Of a stretch of DNA of 64,000 nt, positions 27,405 to 36,145 are shown piece after piece; within the stretch, counting starts at the first letter, position 1, and each line of letters starts with the position of its first letter. Origin of the DNA: Paraburkholderia edwinii (GTDB taxonomy: Bacteria; Pseudomonadota; Gammaproteobacteria; Burkholderiales; Burkholderiaceae); assembly GCF_019428685.1 (NCBI RefSeq), contig NZ_CP080096.1, positions 186,001-250,000 on the forward strand. The letters run 5' to 3'. The translations under genes were made by a program, and so were the position numbers. The notes under the pieces are model-generated. The model ran no database searches. It was not told the origin of the DNA and saw nothing but the letters and a program-made list of their open reading frames with translations.

Positions 27405-28619
27405 TCAGGTTTCAGAATGCGAAGAAAGGGGAGACACGACGAGCCAGCAGGGCTGCCGCTTCGCCTCAGTCGAGATGAACTGGATTGCACCGGTTCTACG
27501 GCACCGTTCGGCAGCCGCCGCAATCGCAAGCCAGCCGCACGCCACTCCGGTATGGCCCAGTGCAGCATCAAGGTCCGCGGTGACAGGCGCCTCATCCGCG
27601 GTTGCCTGTGATGCCAGGACAAGGCCCGAGTCGCGCCGAAGCTCGGTCAGGCCGCTGACCCAGATACGCTCGACTGCGTCAGCCCGGGCGGCCCCCCAGT
27701 CCAGTGCGGTATCAAGCGCAGTGCGGTCGTGACCGGACGGCGACACCGTGGGCCGATGAACGAGCGCAATGGCCTTGCCGCGATCCGAGTCAACGCGGGA
27801 GGGCCAGCCAAGCAGCAACGCCACCGCCGCTTCGCCGCTATCCGCTGGCACTTCCGTACGCAATTGGACGGCGACGATCAACACGTACTTCACTGCAGCA
27901 GGCGTATCGTCGTCTAGCCACGCGTCGAGCACCATCACGCGTTCATCGTCGCCCAGCGAAACTAAACTCCTTGCCTTCGCGCCGAGAGTACGCCGAATGC
28001 TTTGCCACACAACTCCATGCTCCGCATCAGCAGCCTCATCGCGAATATCGAGCCATACCTCTACCGGCGCGTCAGACGGGATACCCTGAAGCAGGGGCGC
28101 AATTTTCGCGAGCAGACCATCGACAGCAACATCGATCAGATCTTCTATCGATGGATAGCCGTTGCGCGATAGTTCGCTATGCGCGCGCACTTCCTTCGTG
28201 TTCCGTACGGCACGTGTTACGAGTACCGACTCGCCGCCGACGACGCGCTCAGCGAGTTCTTCGCGCCCCATCGGCGTGTCGTAGGCATAGCCAAGCAGGG
28301 CGAGCGGCCGACGCGCATAGTCGGTGTTGTGCCGGATGGTCTCGATGCGCTCCGCGTTGTGGCCTTGTACCCGCCAAACGCAAATCTCGTAGCTGTGCAA
28401 ACGCGCGGCAAAACTCAATGCCCATGCCAGCGTTGGGACCGCGAACATCCAACCGTAGAACTGCCAGTCTTGCGCGGGACGATTTTTCGGCCAGAGATAA
28501 AGCGTCAAGGCAACGCCTGCAGCGATAGCAGTGACGAGCAGTAGCCCCCAAGCAATCGGGCTGGGAGGCTCTTCGTCAAACGTTTCTTCGGAAGGCAAGT
28601 CGAAAAAGTCAACGGCCAT
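27405..28619 (-). CDS. conserved T6SS-associated membrane protein, function unknown
   Basis: 404 residues. Acidic N-terminus, two membrane helices (about 22-41 and 52-70), then a soluble domain of about 330 residues with no motif I recognise. Gap to tssM is 2 nt, so the two are surely co-transcribed and may act in the same complex. It is not TssL: the single C-terminal helix and DotU-type domain are missing. GC and codon use match tssM, unlike the AT-rich genes just upstream, so it belongs to the core locus rather than the effector cassette. Confidence 0.6.
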   Translation of the reverse strand: MAVDFFDLPSEETFDEEPPSPIAWGLLLVTAIAAGVALTLYLWPKNRPAQDWQFYGWMFAVPTLAWALSFAARLHSYEICVWRVQGHNAERIETIRHNTDYARRPLALLGYAYDTPMGREELAERVVGGESVLVTRAVRNTKEVRAHSELSRNGYPSIEDLIDVAVDGLLAKIAPLLQGIPSDAPVEVWLDIRDEAADAEHGVVWQSIRRTLGAKARSLVSLGDDERVMVLDAWLDDDTPAAVKYVLIVAVQLRTEVPADSGEAAVALLLGWPSRVDSDRGKAIALVHRPTVSPSGHDRTALDTALDWGAARADAVERIWVSGLTELRRDSGLVLASQATADEAPVTADLDAALGHTGVACGWLAIAAAAERCRRTGAIQFISTEAKRQPCWLVVSPLSSHSET

Positions 28620-28795
28620 TGCGTTGTGTCTCGTTCAGAGGCATCGGTCTGTTGATTGGGGTGGCATATAAAGTTCGCGAGTGCCGCTTCCTGATGAGGG
28701 TGCCGGCGAAAAGAACGGAACCGCGGACAAGTTCACCGTGCTATTACTAAAATGCGCGGCACTTCCATGGAGGGAGCGCTGTGTCGATTGACGAG

Positions 28796-29554
28796 TCACT
28801 CCATCACCACCACTCGTTTGTGCTGCTCTTTCTGGATACGTAACGGCAAGGCGACCATCACGAGATAGCCACGGACGAGCACTCCGATAAGCCACAAAGA
28901 CATGGGCATACTTAACGCAGCAACAAAAAAAAGAACGCCAGTCGATCCAAAGGTGGACGACAGTAGCCGATTTAATATTAGATAAAAAGGCGCTATTCCA
29001 TAAACCATGTACATCAAAAATTGGGGGAATGGGTTAAGCTCCTTGTAGCATCTCTCAAACACCTTCACTCCTTTTTGAATACGATATCCGAAGTGATCAC
29101 CCCAATCTTCGAATGCCTGCTTGACGAATGGCGTGGCATGAATGGTTTTCAAAACATTTCTACGTGTTATCACTATCCAAAAAGCGGTTAGCGTGATTCC
29201 AACAATCAGACCCGGCCATTTCAAATAAGCACTTATGGGCGAAAACATAAAAAAATAGAAGTAGAACGAAAAACCAAAGAGATAATATGTCGCGAACAAT
29301 CCAACCAGAATTACCATTCCATACGCGCACAATGCGTTCGTACCTCGGTACCGAAAATAGATTAGAAGAGGACCCAAGCAGCAGACAAAAGTTAACAGGG
29401 CGCTGATCTTCCAGGGCCACTCTGAAGAAAGACCATCCGCATATACCGGGTAAGAAAACAAGGTGCTTAGGCACGTAAGAATCAGGCATGCGGGAATGGT
29501 CCTCTTTGTCACAACAAGAAGTTGATCCGACTGAGGTTTTGTCATCAGTGTCAT
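28796..29554 (-). CDS. polytopic membrane protein, probable immunity protein
   Basis: 252 residues with about six hydrophobic spans (including FYFYFFMFSPISAYL and GVLFFVAALSMPMSLWLIGVL). No family recognised. It follows the putative effector gene by 38 nt in the same direction and is AT-rich (one sampled 60-base line is 38% GC, against 60% or more around it). Immunity proteins of pore-forming colicins and of membrane-acting T6SS toxins are polytopic inner-membrane proteins, so I infer that it protects against the upstream toxin. Sequence alone does not prove this. Confidence 0.5.
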   Translation of the reverse strand: MTLMTKPQSDQLLVVTKRTIPACLILTCLSTLFSYPVYADGLSSEWPWKISALLTFVCCLGPLLIYFRYRGTNALCAYGMVILVGLFATYYLFGFSFYFYFFMFSPISAYLKWPGLIVGITLTAFWIVITRRNVLKTIHATPFVKQAFEDWGDHFGYRIQKGVKVFERCYKELNPFPQFLMYMVYGIAPFYLILNRLLSSTFGSTGVLFFVAALSMPMSLWLIGVLVRGYLVMVALPLRIQKEQHKRVVVME

Positions 29555-29592
29555 TCAAAATAGTCCAGCTCGTTAGCGGGATGAGATGGCGA

Positions 29593-30786
29593 TTACGGCA
29601 CAAACATTGCCGGGTAACCTTCATAGTCCTTTGGCATGGACTTCTCGAGATATTGAGCAGCGTCTTTCACCGATTGACCAAGCGATCGCAACCAGGACGT
29701 AGCATGCCCAGTCGCATCGATTTTCTTGTCAAGTTCGTCGAGCTTGTAGCCCACGAATATCGCGACTGCGAGGGTTCCGACGATAACGACGGCCATCGGC
29801 ACTGCAACGACCAATGCCGCAGTGGCAGCTGCCACACCTACCACGACTGATGCGATTGCGGCACTCAAACCCACCTTGACGAGATCCATACCGATCTTGC
29901 CAAGCAAATCCACAAAGTCCTTCCTGGGCTTGCCATCAGACCCAACCTGCTGATAGTCATGCAACCATTCCGTTGTATCGAGCGTAATTGTGAAGATCAA
30001 TGCCCACAGACCACCTTTCTTGAAAGCACCTTTCGAAGATTCCCACGCAGCAGCCGCACCGGATTCCAGCGTCCCTGCACCACCGGCAATCGTCAGTACC
30101 TTCTCATTCTTCACGCCGTATCGCGTCGCAGTTATAAACTTGCGCAACCTCGGATTGCCAGTGAAGACGACATACCATCGTTCACCCGCCCTCTTATGGA
30201 TAATTTTTATCAACCTGAATTTCTCAGACCAAAGCTCGCGAACCCACTGCTTGTTGTCGCTATAGAAGCCCAAGGCACCGCCGAGTTGGCTGGCCAGCCA
30301 ATTGCGCGTCGCAATCTTATTGCTATCAATCGCGGTCTCCTCCGAACCACCTGCCGCCACTTCGTCGATTAATTTTTGGGGAATGGATCGCTTGCTAACC
30401 TCGACGATGTGCGCTTCCTGCGATGGCGCTACCGATATATCCGGTGCGAGCCTGATTGGCAGCCGACACGCCAACTGCTGGCTCAGCAGCGATTGCTCGA
30501 AAATCAGGGGGTCGTCTGTCAAGCCTGAAATGGTCGGGCGCGGAAAGAGCATCTTTTCCGTGCTTTGCGTCGCCTTCTGCGACGCAATCTCGGTTGTTTG
30601 CTTGGCCTCCTTATTAACGCAAATGGCAATAATGATAGGCGCGGGCTTGTCTTTAGGGTCTTCCGTGCAACCCTGCGTGCAGTCCATCTTGCGAACCGGG
30701 TAGCGCCCCAGGACCTTGTCGCCCTGCTTGAGGATGAGGCTCCCCTGGAAAGGTTCTGCCCAGCCAGATATGACACGGCTCGCCAT
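29593..30786 (-). CDS. putative T6SS effector with hydrophobic hairpin (main part; possibly frameshifted 5' end)
   Basis: 397 residues from ATG 30786. The C-terminal third holds a long Ala/Val-rich hydrophobic segment (about 305-347) with a central Pro, preceded by an amphipathic region (KKGGLWALIFTITLDTTEW, about 257-274). This is reminiscent of the hydrophobic hairpin of pore-forming colicin-like toxins. It sits directly downstream of vgrG and upstream of a polytopic membrane protein, the usual place of a VgrG-delivered effector. AT-rich like its partner. Its 5' part overlaps the preceding ORF in another frame by 134 bp, and there is no Shine-Dalgarno, so both may be one protein (see findings). 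Confidence 0.55.
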   Translation of the reverse strand: MASRVISGWAEPFQGSLILKQGDKVLGRYPVRKMDCTQGCTEDPKDKPAPIIIAICVNKEAKQTTEIASQKATQSTEKMLFPRPTISGLTDDPLIFEQSLLSQQLACRLPIRLAPDISVAPSQEAHIVEVSKRSIPQKLIDEVAAGGSEETAIDSNKIATRNWLASQLGGALGFYSDNKQWVRELWSEKFRLIKIIHKRAGERWYVVFTGNPRLRKFITATRYGVKNEKVLTIAGGAGTLESGAAAAWESSKGAFKKGGLWALIFTITLDTTEWLHDYQQVGSDGKPRKDFVDLLGKIGMDLVKVGLSAAIASVVVGVAAATAALVVAVPMAVVIVGTLAVAIFVGYKLDELDKKIDATGHATSWLRSLGQSVKDAAQYLEKSMPKDYEGYPAMFVP

Positions 30787-31045
30787 CCTGGAACATGACT
30801 TTCGTCACGTTCAGATTGCGATTTGGATCGAAAAAGCGTCCGTACTCATGCTCGGGCCGATCCGTCGTCACGGTATAGGTCGCGCCGTTGCCGAGCTTGA
30901 TGTCGAACACCACATCGCGATGTTTGCGCAGGATGATCAGGTTGTTTACTCCCGGCCACAGCCTCGACTTCGGCGATTCGCCCGGCAGGTCGATGTAATG
31001 CTTGCTCTTGACGAGCGTGCGGTGATCATTGCTCACGTCACTCAT
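30653..31045 (-). CDS. small ORF after vgrG, probable N-terminal part of the effector or an adaptor
   Basis: 130 residues from ATG 31045, whose ATGAGTGA overlaps the vgrG stop by 8 nt, so it is coupled to VgrG synthesis. Roughly residues 1-96 look like a folded beta-rich domain (NNLIILRKHRDVVFDIKLG, then GATYTVTTDRPEHEYG). After WLGRTFPG the sequence turns into low-complexity Gly/His/Pro, as expected when reading past a frameshift. The following gene continues in another frame with normal-looking sequence. Function unknown; linking the toxin to VgrG is a reasonable guess. Confidence 0.5.
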   Translation of the reverse strand: MSDVSNDHRTLVKSKHYIDLPGESPKSRLWPGVNNLIILRKHRDVVFDIKLGNGATYTVTTDRPEHEYGRFFDPNRNLNVTKVMFQDGEPCHIWLGRTFPGEPHPQAGRQGPGALPGSQDGLHAGLHGRP

Positions 31046-33575
31046 CGCTGCTGCTCTCCATTCGTTGCGGCATCCGTGCCTTGAAGTGATCGAAGACGAT
31101 CGAGGTCAGCGAAGCGCGGCCGTCTGCGTCCGTCGTCAGCTTCTCGATGTTGCCGTCGCCCTTGAGCAAATTCAGGACCTCTGCGCGGATGGGTTGTCCG
31201 TCTGCATCGAGATAGCCAACGTGTAGGTCGTCAAGCTGCTTTCCCGACCGGAACTGTTCCTGGAGACTCGATGGTCCTTGGCACATCAATCCCGCCGAGC
31301 GGACCGTGATCGTTCCTGGGCAACCGATTTCAATGTTGCCGCCTTCCATCTTGATATAGGCGCCAGCACTGTCTGAAATAACGATGGACTTGCGGGCACT
31401 GATGTTCAGGTTGCCGTCGGCGCTAGTGACCTTCAGGTCCTTCTCCGCGAACAATTGCATGCTGCCCGACTGGGCCTCGATGTCGACGGAGCCATTGACT
31501 GCCAGGGCCTTGATGCCGCGATTCATGGCGCAAAGCGAAACGCTCTCGCCAGCCGCCACCGTTACGCTGTCGCCCGCATTCAGATCGGCATTACCGGCTG
31601 CAGTGAACGCGAGGTGTTCGCCACCAGCCATTTGGATGGTCTTGGGCGTCACCATGCCGATGCCCTCTGGGGCCGAGAACAGGATGACGGCCTTTTTCAA
31701 ATCCCTGAATGCGTTCTCGAGCTGGTCCTGCTGCGCCTTCAGCTGTGCGAGCTCTGCATGAGCCTTCTGCGCCTGCTGGCGCAGAGACGCGACGTCGGCC
31801 TGTGCCGCTTCTAACTGCGCAACAGCAGCAGGCATATCCAGATGCGCCGTATCCGCCCCAGCCGCGGCATCCGCCGAAAAGAACAACCCCTTCGCCGCCC
31901 GCACCGTCCCCCAAGACTTCGTCGTGACTTCGAACCCTTCACCGCGCGGCAGCTTTTTACTGTTGAGCAGATACCCCTGATTGAACGCCGACTGGCTATA
32001 CACCGTCGCAATACGCGCACTCTCCTTGCCCTGCAGGTCGTTGAACACAACCTCCGCGCCAAGCAGCGGCGAACGCCAGATCGCATAGCTAAACAGCGCA
32101 TCCGTGCCCCGCACCAGATCCGGATGCGAATAGTCGTGAAGCGCGCCGCTGATATGAAGGCGGTCCACGTCCCCGTGTGCCGCCTCGAGCATCACCTCGG
32201 TTCCCGGCAGCAACGGCGAGTGAAAGCCACCCTGATACGAAGACGAAGGACGCAGCAGCCGCAAATTCAGCAGCTTGTTGTTATCCGCATTCACCGACCC
32301 TTGCAGAAACTTCGGCAGAACCGGGTAACGCCCGTGCTCGTCCATATACCCGTAAGGCGCCGAGTCCAGCGTCGTAACCACGCCGACGACCGGACCCGCA
32401 AGAAACCTCCAATCCCGCTCATAAACGAACTTCGGACGGTAGGTCAAATGCGCGGGCATCGCCTTGAATCGCGTATAAGCGGGCTTCGTGCGACTGCCTT
32501 CCATCCTGAACGAAGTCACCACAAAGCCATACTCAGCGCTAGGCATCTTCGTATTGGTCAGCTTGACGACAACCCCCGGCGCAAGAGCTTTCGCGTCGCT
32601 CTTACCGGCAAGCGTCACCTGACGCGCGATCTGTTCGTCGCGTCGCGTCTGTGCAAGCGTCTCGCCCTGCTGCTGTGTCAGATGGAATTCCGCGCTGCGG
32701 CTGATCTGCCCGAACACCGAGCGGTCGTCCTCCGCCTCGGCGACCTTCGCCGTGGCCCGCATCGGATCCTCAGGTATCCGATAGTTCCGCTCCCACACCT
32801 CGATCGTCGCCGGCACCAGCGTGCGCCGCTCATGCACCTCCTGCGCGGCCTCGTGCGCGTTGCTGTGCAGACCGGAATTCTCCAGCAGCGGCAAGTCGAT
32901 CGAGCGGATATAAGCACGCGGATTGTTCGCGAACACGAGAACATCAAGCAACCCGTTCTCGCCGCGCTCCTGCCGGTAGAACCAGAAAATGCCGTTGCGT
33001 TTCGCGTGACGCGTGATCATGTCCCACCGGGACTCCTCGTACATCACGCTCTGCCGCAACTTCTCCTGCGGCCCTTCGAGGTGGAACTCGACATCGAACG
33101 CGTCGAAGTTCTGTTCGTCGACCAGCAACTTGCGAACCATCTCCTCGAACGTCAGGTCGTCGAGTACATCGGAGTGGACCATGCGCTTGCCGAGCGCAGC
33201 AAAGCGCGGCTCGATGCGCACCTGGTAGGCGGACTCGTCGCGGCTCGTGCGAACGCGCTTCCAGCGCGTCACCACCCCATTGAAAGTGGCCGCCGCATGG
33301 TCGACGGGATCGGCCCAGTTCGCGAGAGGCACCGCAGCCCGCTCGTCGACCTGCAGGCCCGCGCGTCGCCCAACGTACTCCTTGCCGTCGATATCGAGGC
33401 GCGGCGAAGTCACCGTGAGCGTAACCACGTAGTCCTTGCACAATCCCCCACGCACCTTGAAGTCGAGCACGTCGAGATCGTGCGTCTCTTTGCCGATCCA
33501 CAGCCTGAAATGCTGAGTCAGGCGCACACTCGGGTGACGCAGCGCATCGCTAAAGCTCTTCGTGAGGGCATTCAT
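31038..33575 (-). CDS. vgrG: TssI/VgrG spike protein with C-terminal extension
   Basis: 845 residues from MNALTKSFSDAL. gp27-like N-terminal domains (about 1-380), gp5-like OB region (about 400-500), a coiled coil (about 590-650) and a DUF2345-type repeat-rich beta domain (about 650-770). After this come about 75 extra residues (DDLHVGYLDADGQPIRAEVLN...LTTDADGRASL) with the look of a transthyretin/Ig-like domain, possibly for cargo binding. An in-frame start 16 codons upstream (33623) has no better signal. First gene of the leftward T6SS unit; the stop overlaps the next gene. Confidence 0.9.
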   Translation of the reverse strand: MNALTKSFSDALRHPSVRLTQHFRLWIGKETHDLDVLDFKVRGGLCKDYVVTLTVTSPRLDIDGKEYVGRRAGLQVDERAAVPLANWADPVDHAAATFNGVVTRWKRVRTSRDESAYQVRIEPRFAALGKRMVHSDVLDDLTFEEMVRKLLVDEQNFDAFDVEFHLEGPQEKLRQSVMYEESRWDMITRHAKRNGIFWFYRQERGENGLLDVLVFANNPRAYIRSIDLPLLENSGLHSNAHEAAQEVHERRTLVPATIEVWERNYRIPEDPMRATAKVAEAEDDRSVFGQISRSAEFHLTQQQGETLAQTRRDEQIARQVTLAGKSDAKALAPGVVVKLTNTKMPSAEYGFVVTSFRMEGSRTKPAYTRFKAMPAHLTYRPKFVYERDWRFLAGPVVGVVTTLDSAPYGYMDEHGRYPVLPKFLQGSVNADNNKLLNLRLLRPSSSYQGGFHSPLLPGTEVMLEAAHGDVDRLHISGALHDYSHPDLVRGTDALFSYAIWRSPLLGAEVVFNDLQGKESARIATVYSQSAFNQGYLLNSKKLPRGEGFEVTTKSWGTVRAAKGLFFSADAAAGADTAHLDMPAAVAQLEAAQADVASLRQQAQKAHAELAQLKAQQDQLENAFRDLKKAVILFSAPEGIGMVTPKTIQMAGGEHLAFTAAGNADLNAGDSVTVAAGESVSLCAMNRGIKALAVNGSVDIEAQSGSMQLFAEKDLKVTSADGNLNISARKSIVISDSAGAYIKMEGGNIEIGCPGTITVRSAGLMCQGPSSLQEQFRSGKQLDDLHVGYLDADGQPIRAEVLNLLKGDGNIEKLTTDADGRASLTSIVFDHFKARMPQRMESSSDE

Positions 33576-33699
33576 TCCACGCTTTCCTGTCCGGTTGAAA
33601 GGAATGAGACAAAGTCGCCTCATTCCTGGCCATTGGCGTGGAAATTTATTGTTTGCGACAGAAAAGCGTCAAACGATTTAAAAGGGGGTGTCTGAATTT

Positions 33700-33717
33700 T
33701 TTGACGATTTTGTCAAA
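33700..33717. promoter_or_regulatory. dyad upstream of vgrG
   Basis: TTTGAC-N6-GTCAAA, perfect 6-bp arms, about 125 bp upstream of the vgrG start. Could be an operator; no regulator identified. Confidence 0.3.
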
Positions 33718-33722
33718 CATTG

Positions 33723-33746
33723 AAAAATCGGGCTTAAGCCGTTTTT
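33723..33746 (-). terminator. possible terminator after the alcohol dehydrogenase gene
   Basis: Minus strand reads CGGC-TTAA-GCCCG followed by ATTTTT. The stem is short, so only a moderate candidate. Confidence 0.3.
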
Positions 33747-33793
33747 CGAGACGAAATTAAGTGATATAGGGCGATGCAATTCAATGTGATTCA

Positions 33794-34780
33794 TCACCGC
33801 ATCGTCAACACCGCAGCACCCGACACCCGCCCCCCGCGCAAATCGTCGAGCGCGCGATTCGCATCAGCCATTGGATACGCCGTCGTCTCGATCTTCAACG
33901 GCACCTCGTTCGCAATACGCATGAATGCGGCGCCATCTTCGCGCGTCAGATTCGCAACGGACACAACACGTCGCTCGCCCCACAAGAACGCATACGGAAA
34001 CGACGGTATATCGCTCATATGGATGCCGCCGCAGACCACAATGCCGCCCTTCACGACCGCCTGCAATGCCTGCGGAACGAGCGCGCCGACCGGCGCAAAC
34101 AGTAGCGCGGCATCGAGCTGATGCGGCGGCGCCTCTTCGCTACCGCCGGCCCACACCGCACCCAGACGCATCGCGAGTTGCTGCGCGGCCGCGTCCCCGC
34201 CGCGCGTGAACGCATAAACACTGCGCTTCTGATAACGCGCGACCTGCGCAACGATATGCGCCGCCGCACCAAAACCATAGATGCCGATGTGCTCCGCATC
34301 GCCGGCCATCGCGAGCGTGCGGTAGCCGATCAGCCCCGCACACAGCAACGGCGCCGCTTCGACATCGGTGTAACGCTCGGGCACATGCAGACAGTAGCGG
34401 CTGTCCGCGACGGTACGCTCTGCGTAGCCGCCGTCGATCGTGTAGCCGGTGAAGCCCGGCATATCGCAGAGATTTTCGCGGCCCGCCGCGCAAAAGCGGC
34501 AGTGTCCGCAGGTATGGCCGAGCCACGGCACGCCGACGCGATCGCCCACGGCAAAGCCGGTCGTGCCGGCGCCGAGCGCCGCAACCCTGCCGACGATTTC
34601 ATGGCCCGGAATAACCGGACGCTTCGGATGATCGAGTTCGCCGTCCACCACATGCAGATCGGTTCGGCACACGCCGCACGCGTCGATATCGATCAACAGT
34701 TGGCCCGCGGCCGGCACGGGGTCCGGCCATTCGGTTTCGCGCAATTGCGGCGCTGAACCATCGAACAGCATCGCGTGCAT
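33794..34780 (-). CDS. zinc-dependent alcohol dehydrogenase, MDR superfamily
   Basis: 328 residues. Catalytic zinc ligands Cys38 and a His/Glu pair in PGHEIVGRV, and the full structural-zinc lobe CGHCRFCAAGRENLC. The Rossmann segment GIYGFGAAAH has a slightly unusual glycine pattern. Members of this subgroup reduce or oxidise aldehydes/alcohols with NAD(P). Single gene, not clearly linked to its neighbours. Confidence 0.85.
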   Translation of the reverse strand: MHAMLFDGSAPQLRETEWPDPVPAAGQLLIDIDACGVCRTDLHVVDGELDHPKRPVIPGHEIVGRVAALGAGTTGFAVGDRVGVPWLGHTCGHCRFCAAGRENLCDMPGFTGYTIDGGYAERTVADSRYCLHVPERYTDVEAAPLLCAGLIGYRTLAMAGDAEHIGIYGFGAAAHIVAQVARYQKRSVYAFTRGGDAAAQQLAMRLGAVWAGGSEEAPPHQLDAALLFAPVGALVPQALQAVVKGGIVVCGGIHMSDIPSFPYAFLWGERRVVSVANLTREDGAAFMRIANEVPLKIETTAYPMADANRALDDLRGGRVSGAAVLTMR

Positions 34781-34982
34781 AAGCCCCCTTATTTCACGAA
34801 GTCACGAAGATCGTCCACCTTCCATCCAAAGCATAGCTTCCGCACCTATGCGCATGCGCGCCATTGCCGCACGTGTGCTGACTATTCGGCACCCGCAGGA
34901 CTCACAAGACAAGCATAGTGATCTCGCGCAATCGCCGTGACTCGCTTTCGATCACTCATTTCTTGCCTGCACTTGCCTGAAT

Positions 34983-35966
34983 ATGAAAATCCAACTGAGC
35001 CATGAATTCGCAGCGCCTATCGAAGGTACACAGCACACGGCATCCGGCACCGGCATAAGCAGACCGGCTCCGGAAACTTCAACAAGGCCAACCACAACCC
35101 GCCTTGCGAAGAACTCAGGCCGAGCCGCGCACACCAAACGCCATACCGTTGTCCCCTGGCCGTCGCACAATCAAACGAAGCTCGCGAGCTCATCCGACTC
35201 GCCCATGCAGATCATGCAAGTCAAGGGCAGATTCCGCGAGTCAGGCGGTGGTGAGGCGCTTGCAAAGTATTGCGGCAGCTGTCTGATATTCGATCAGGCC
35301 GAGTTCAAAAGCCCGCACAGTTCGCGCGGACTCTGCCAAGGCCTCACCTATGAAGTGATGCATCGTATCGACATGGACGGAAGCGCTCTCATGAGCGCCG
35401 TCGATACGCTGCGCGACAATCTGAACCGTGGCGACCGCGGCACGCAAGACCGGATCGCCGCGTATCAGAACACTGGGCATCACATGAATCTGGACCGCTA
35501 CGAGCGGGTCAGCCCTGGCCCCACGTTATTCACCTTCGGCGCGGACAAGCCGGACATGCTCAGCAACCGCAAACGCCTCATCGAGAGCATGGTCGGCGAA
35601 GTGGCCGACAGACTGCTTCCGGGCAGCATGGCTTTCCTCGGATTCGACGCATATCGGCCGTCGTCCACGTCCAACGAGCCGGCCGGCGCCCATTCAATTC
35701 TCGTTCACCGCGATGGCGACGGGCATTACGCGATCTTTTGCCCGAATAGCGGCGGATTCCTTTTTGCGACCATCAACCTTATGTCGAGCGCGCTAGCCGA
35801 CTTTTCCCTCCGAGCATTCAGCCAGCGCGGATTGGTGCTGGTTCCCCATGCTTCGTGCTACTTCGCTCTACGGCCCCCACTTCCGTCATCCCTCACGAAC
35901 CCGCGCGCGCCCGGCGATCAGCAATCGATACTACGGGCCAGCCACTTCGCGCACAGCACCTTATAG
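34983..35966 (+). CDS. putative YopT-like (C58) cysteine protease, candidate secreted effector
   Basis: 327 residues. The first 70 residues are Ser/Thr/Pro-rich and look disordered, as in secreted effectors. Cys118 sits in SRGLCQGLTYEVMH, similar to the nucleophile motif of YopT/AvrPphB enzymes. His237 in GAHSILVH follows 119 residues later, the same spacing as Cys139-His258 in YopT. The expected Asp 16 residues further on is Cys253 (IFCPNSGG), with Asn255 next to it. Whether this is active, uses Asn255, or is a degenerate copy is open. No signal peptide, no partner gene, no recognisable hrp-type box upstream. Confidence 0.5.
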   Translation: MKIQLSHEFAAPIEGTQHTASGTGISRPAPETSTRPTTTRLAKNSGRAAHTKRHTVVPWPSHNQTKLASSSDSPMQIMQVKGRFRESGGGEALAKYCGSCLIFDQAEFKSPHSSRGLCQGLTYEVMHRIDMDGSALMSAVDTLRDNLNRGDRGTQDRIAAYQNTGHHMNLDRYERVSPGPTLFTFGADKPDMLSNRKRLIESMVGEVADRLLPGSMAFLGFDAYRPSSTSNEPAGAHSILVHRDGDGHYAIFCPNSGGFLFATINLMSSALADFSLRAFSQRGLVLVPHASCYFALRPPLPSSLTNPRAPGDQQSILRASHFAHSTL

Positions 35967-36145
35967 AGCCGCCCAATCTCGGCCAGCAAGTAGACCGGAC
36001 AACTCGCCGCGCCGCCCCCGACATCGGGTAACCACAACCGGATAAACGCCGAAAACATCTCGAAGTCCGCGCGCGTCGGCAGAAAACGGTAGCCGCCCGG
36101 CAGCGGCGCCCACTTCGTGAGCTCGTGTAAGTCGAACCAGTTCAT
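35918..36145 (-). CDS. small ORF, 75 residues, possibly a truncated remnant
   Basis: Starts MNWFDLHELTKWAPLPGGYR with GGAG 8 nt before ATG 36145. The first 55 residues look like genuine folded protein, the end does not. It overlaps the 3' end of the convergent protease-like gene by 49 bp. It resembles, by memory only, the N-terminus of larger Burkholderia proteins, so a decayed gene is likely. Confidence 0.35.
   Translation of the reverse strand: MNWFDLHELTKWAPLPGGYRFLPTRADFEMFSAFIRLWLPDVGGGAASCPVYLLAEIGRLYKVLCAKWLARSIDC

Noticed and set aside
31842..33695. 617-codon plus-strand frame opposite vgrG
   Set aside because: Arg-rich antisense product without recognisable sequence; vgrG domains are clear on the minus strand.
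34781..34982. hrp-type TTCG-N16-TTCG box before the YopT-like gene
   Set aside because: Two TTCG occur (34885 and 34947) but 58 bases apart, not 16.
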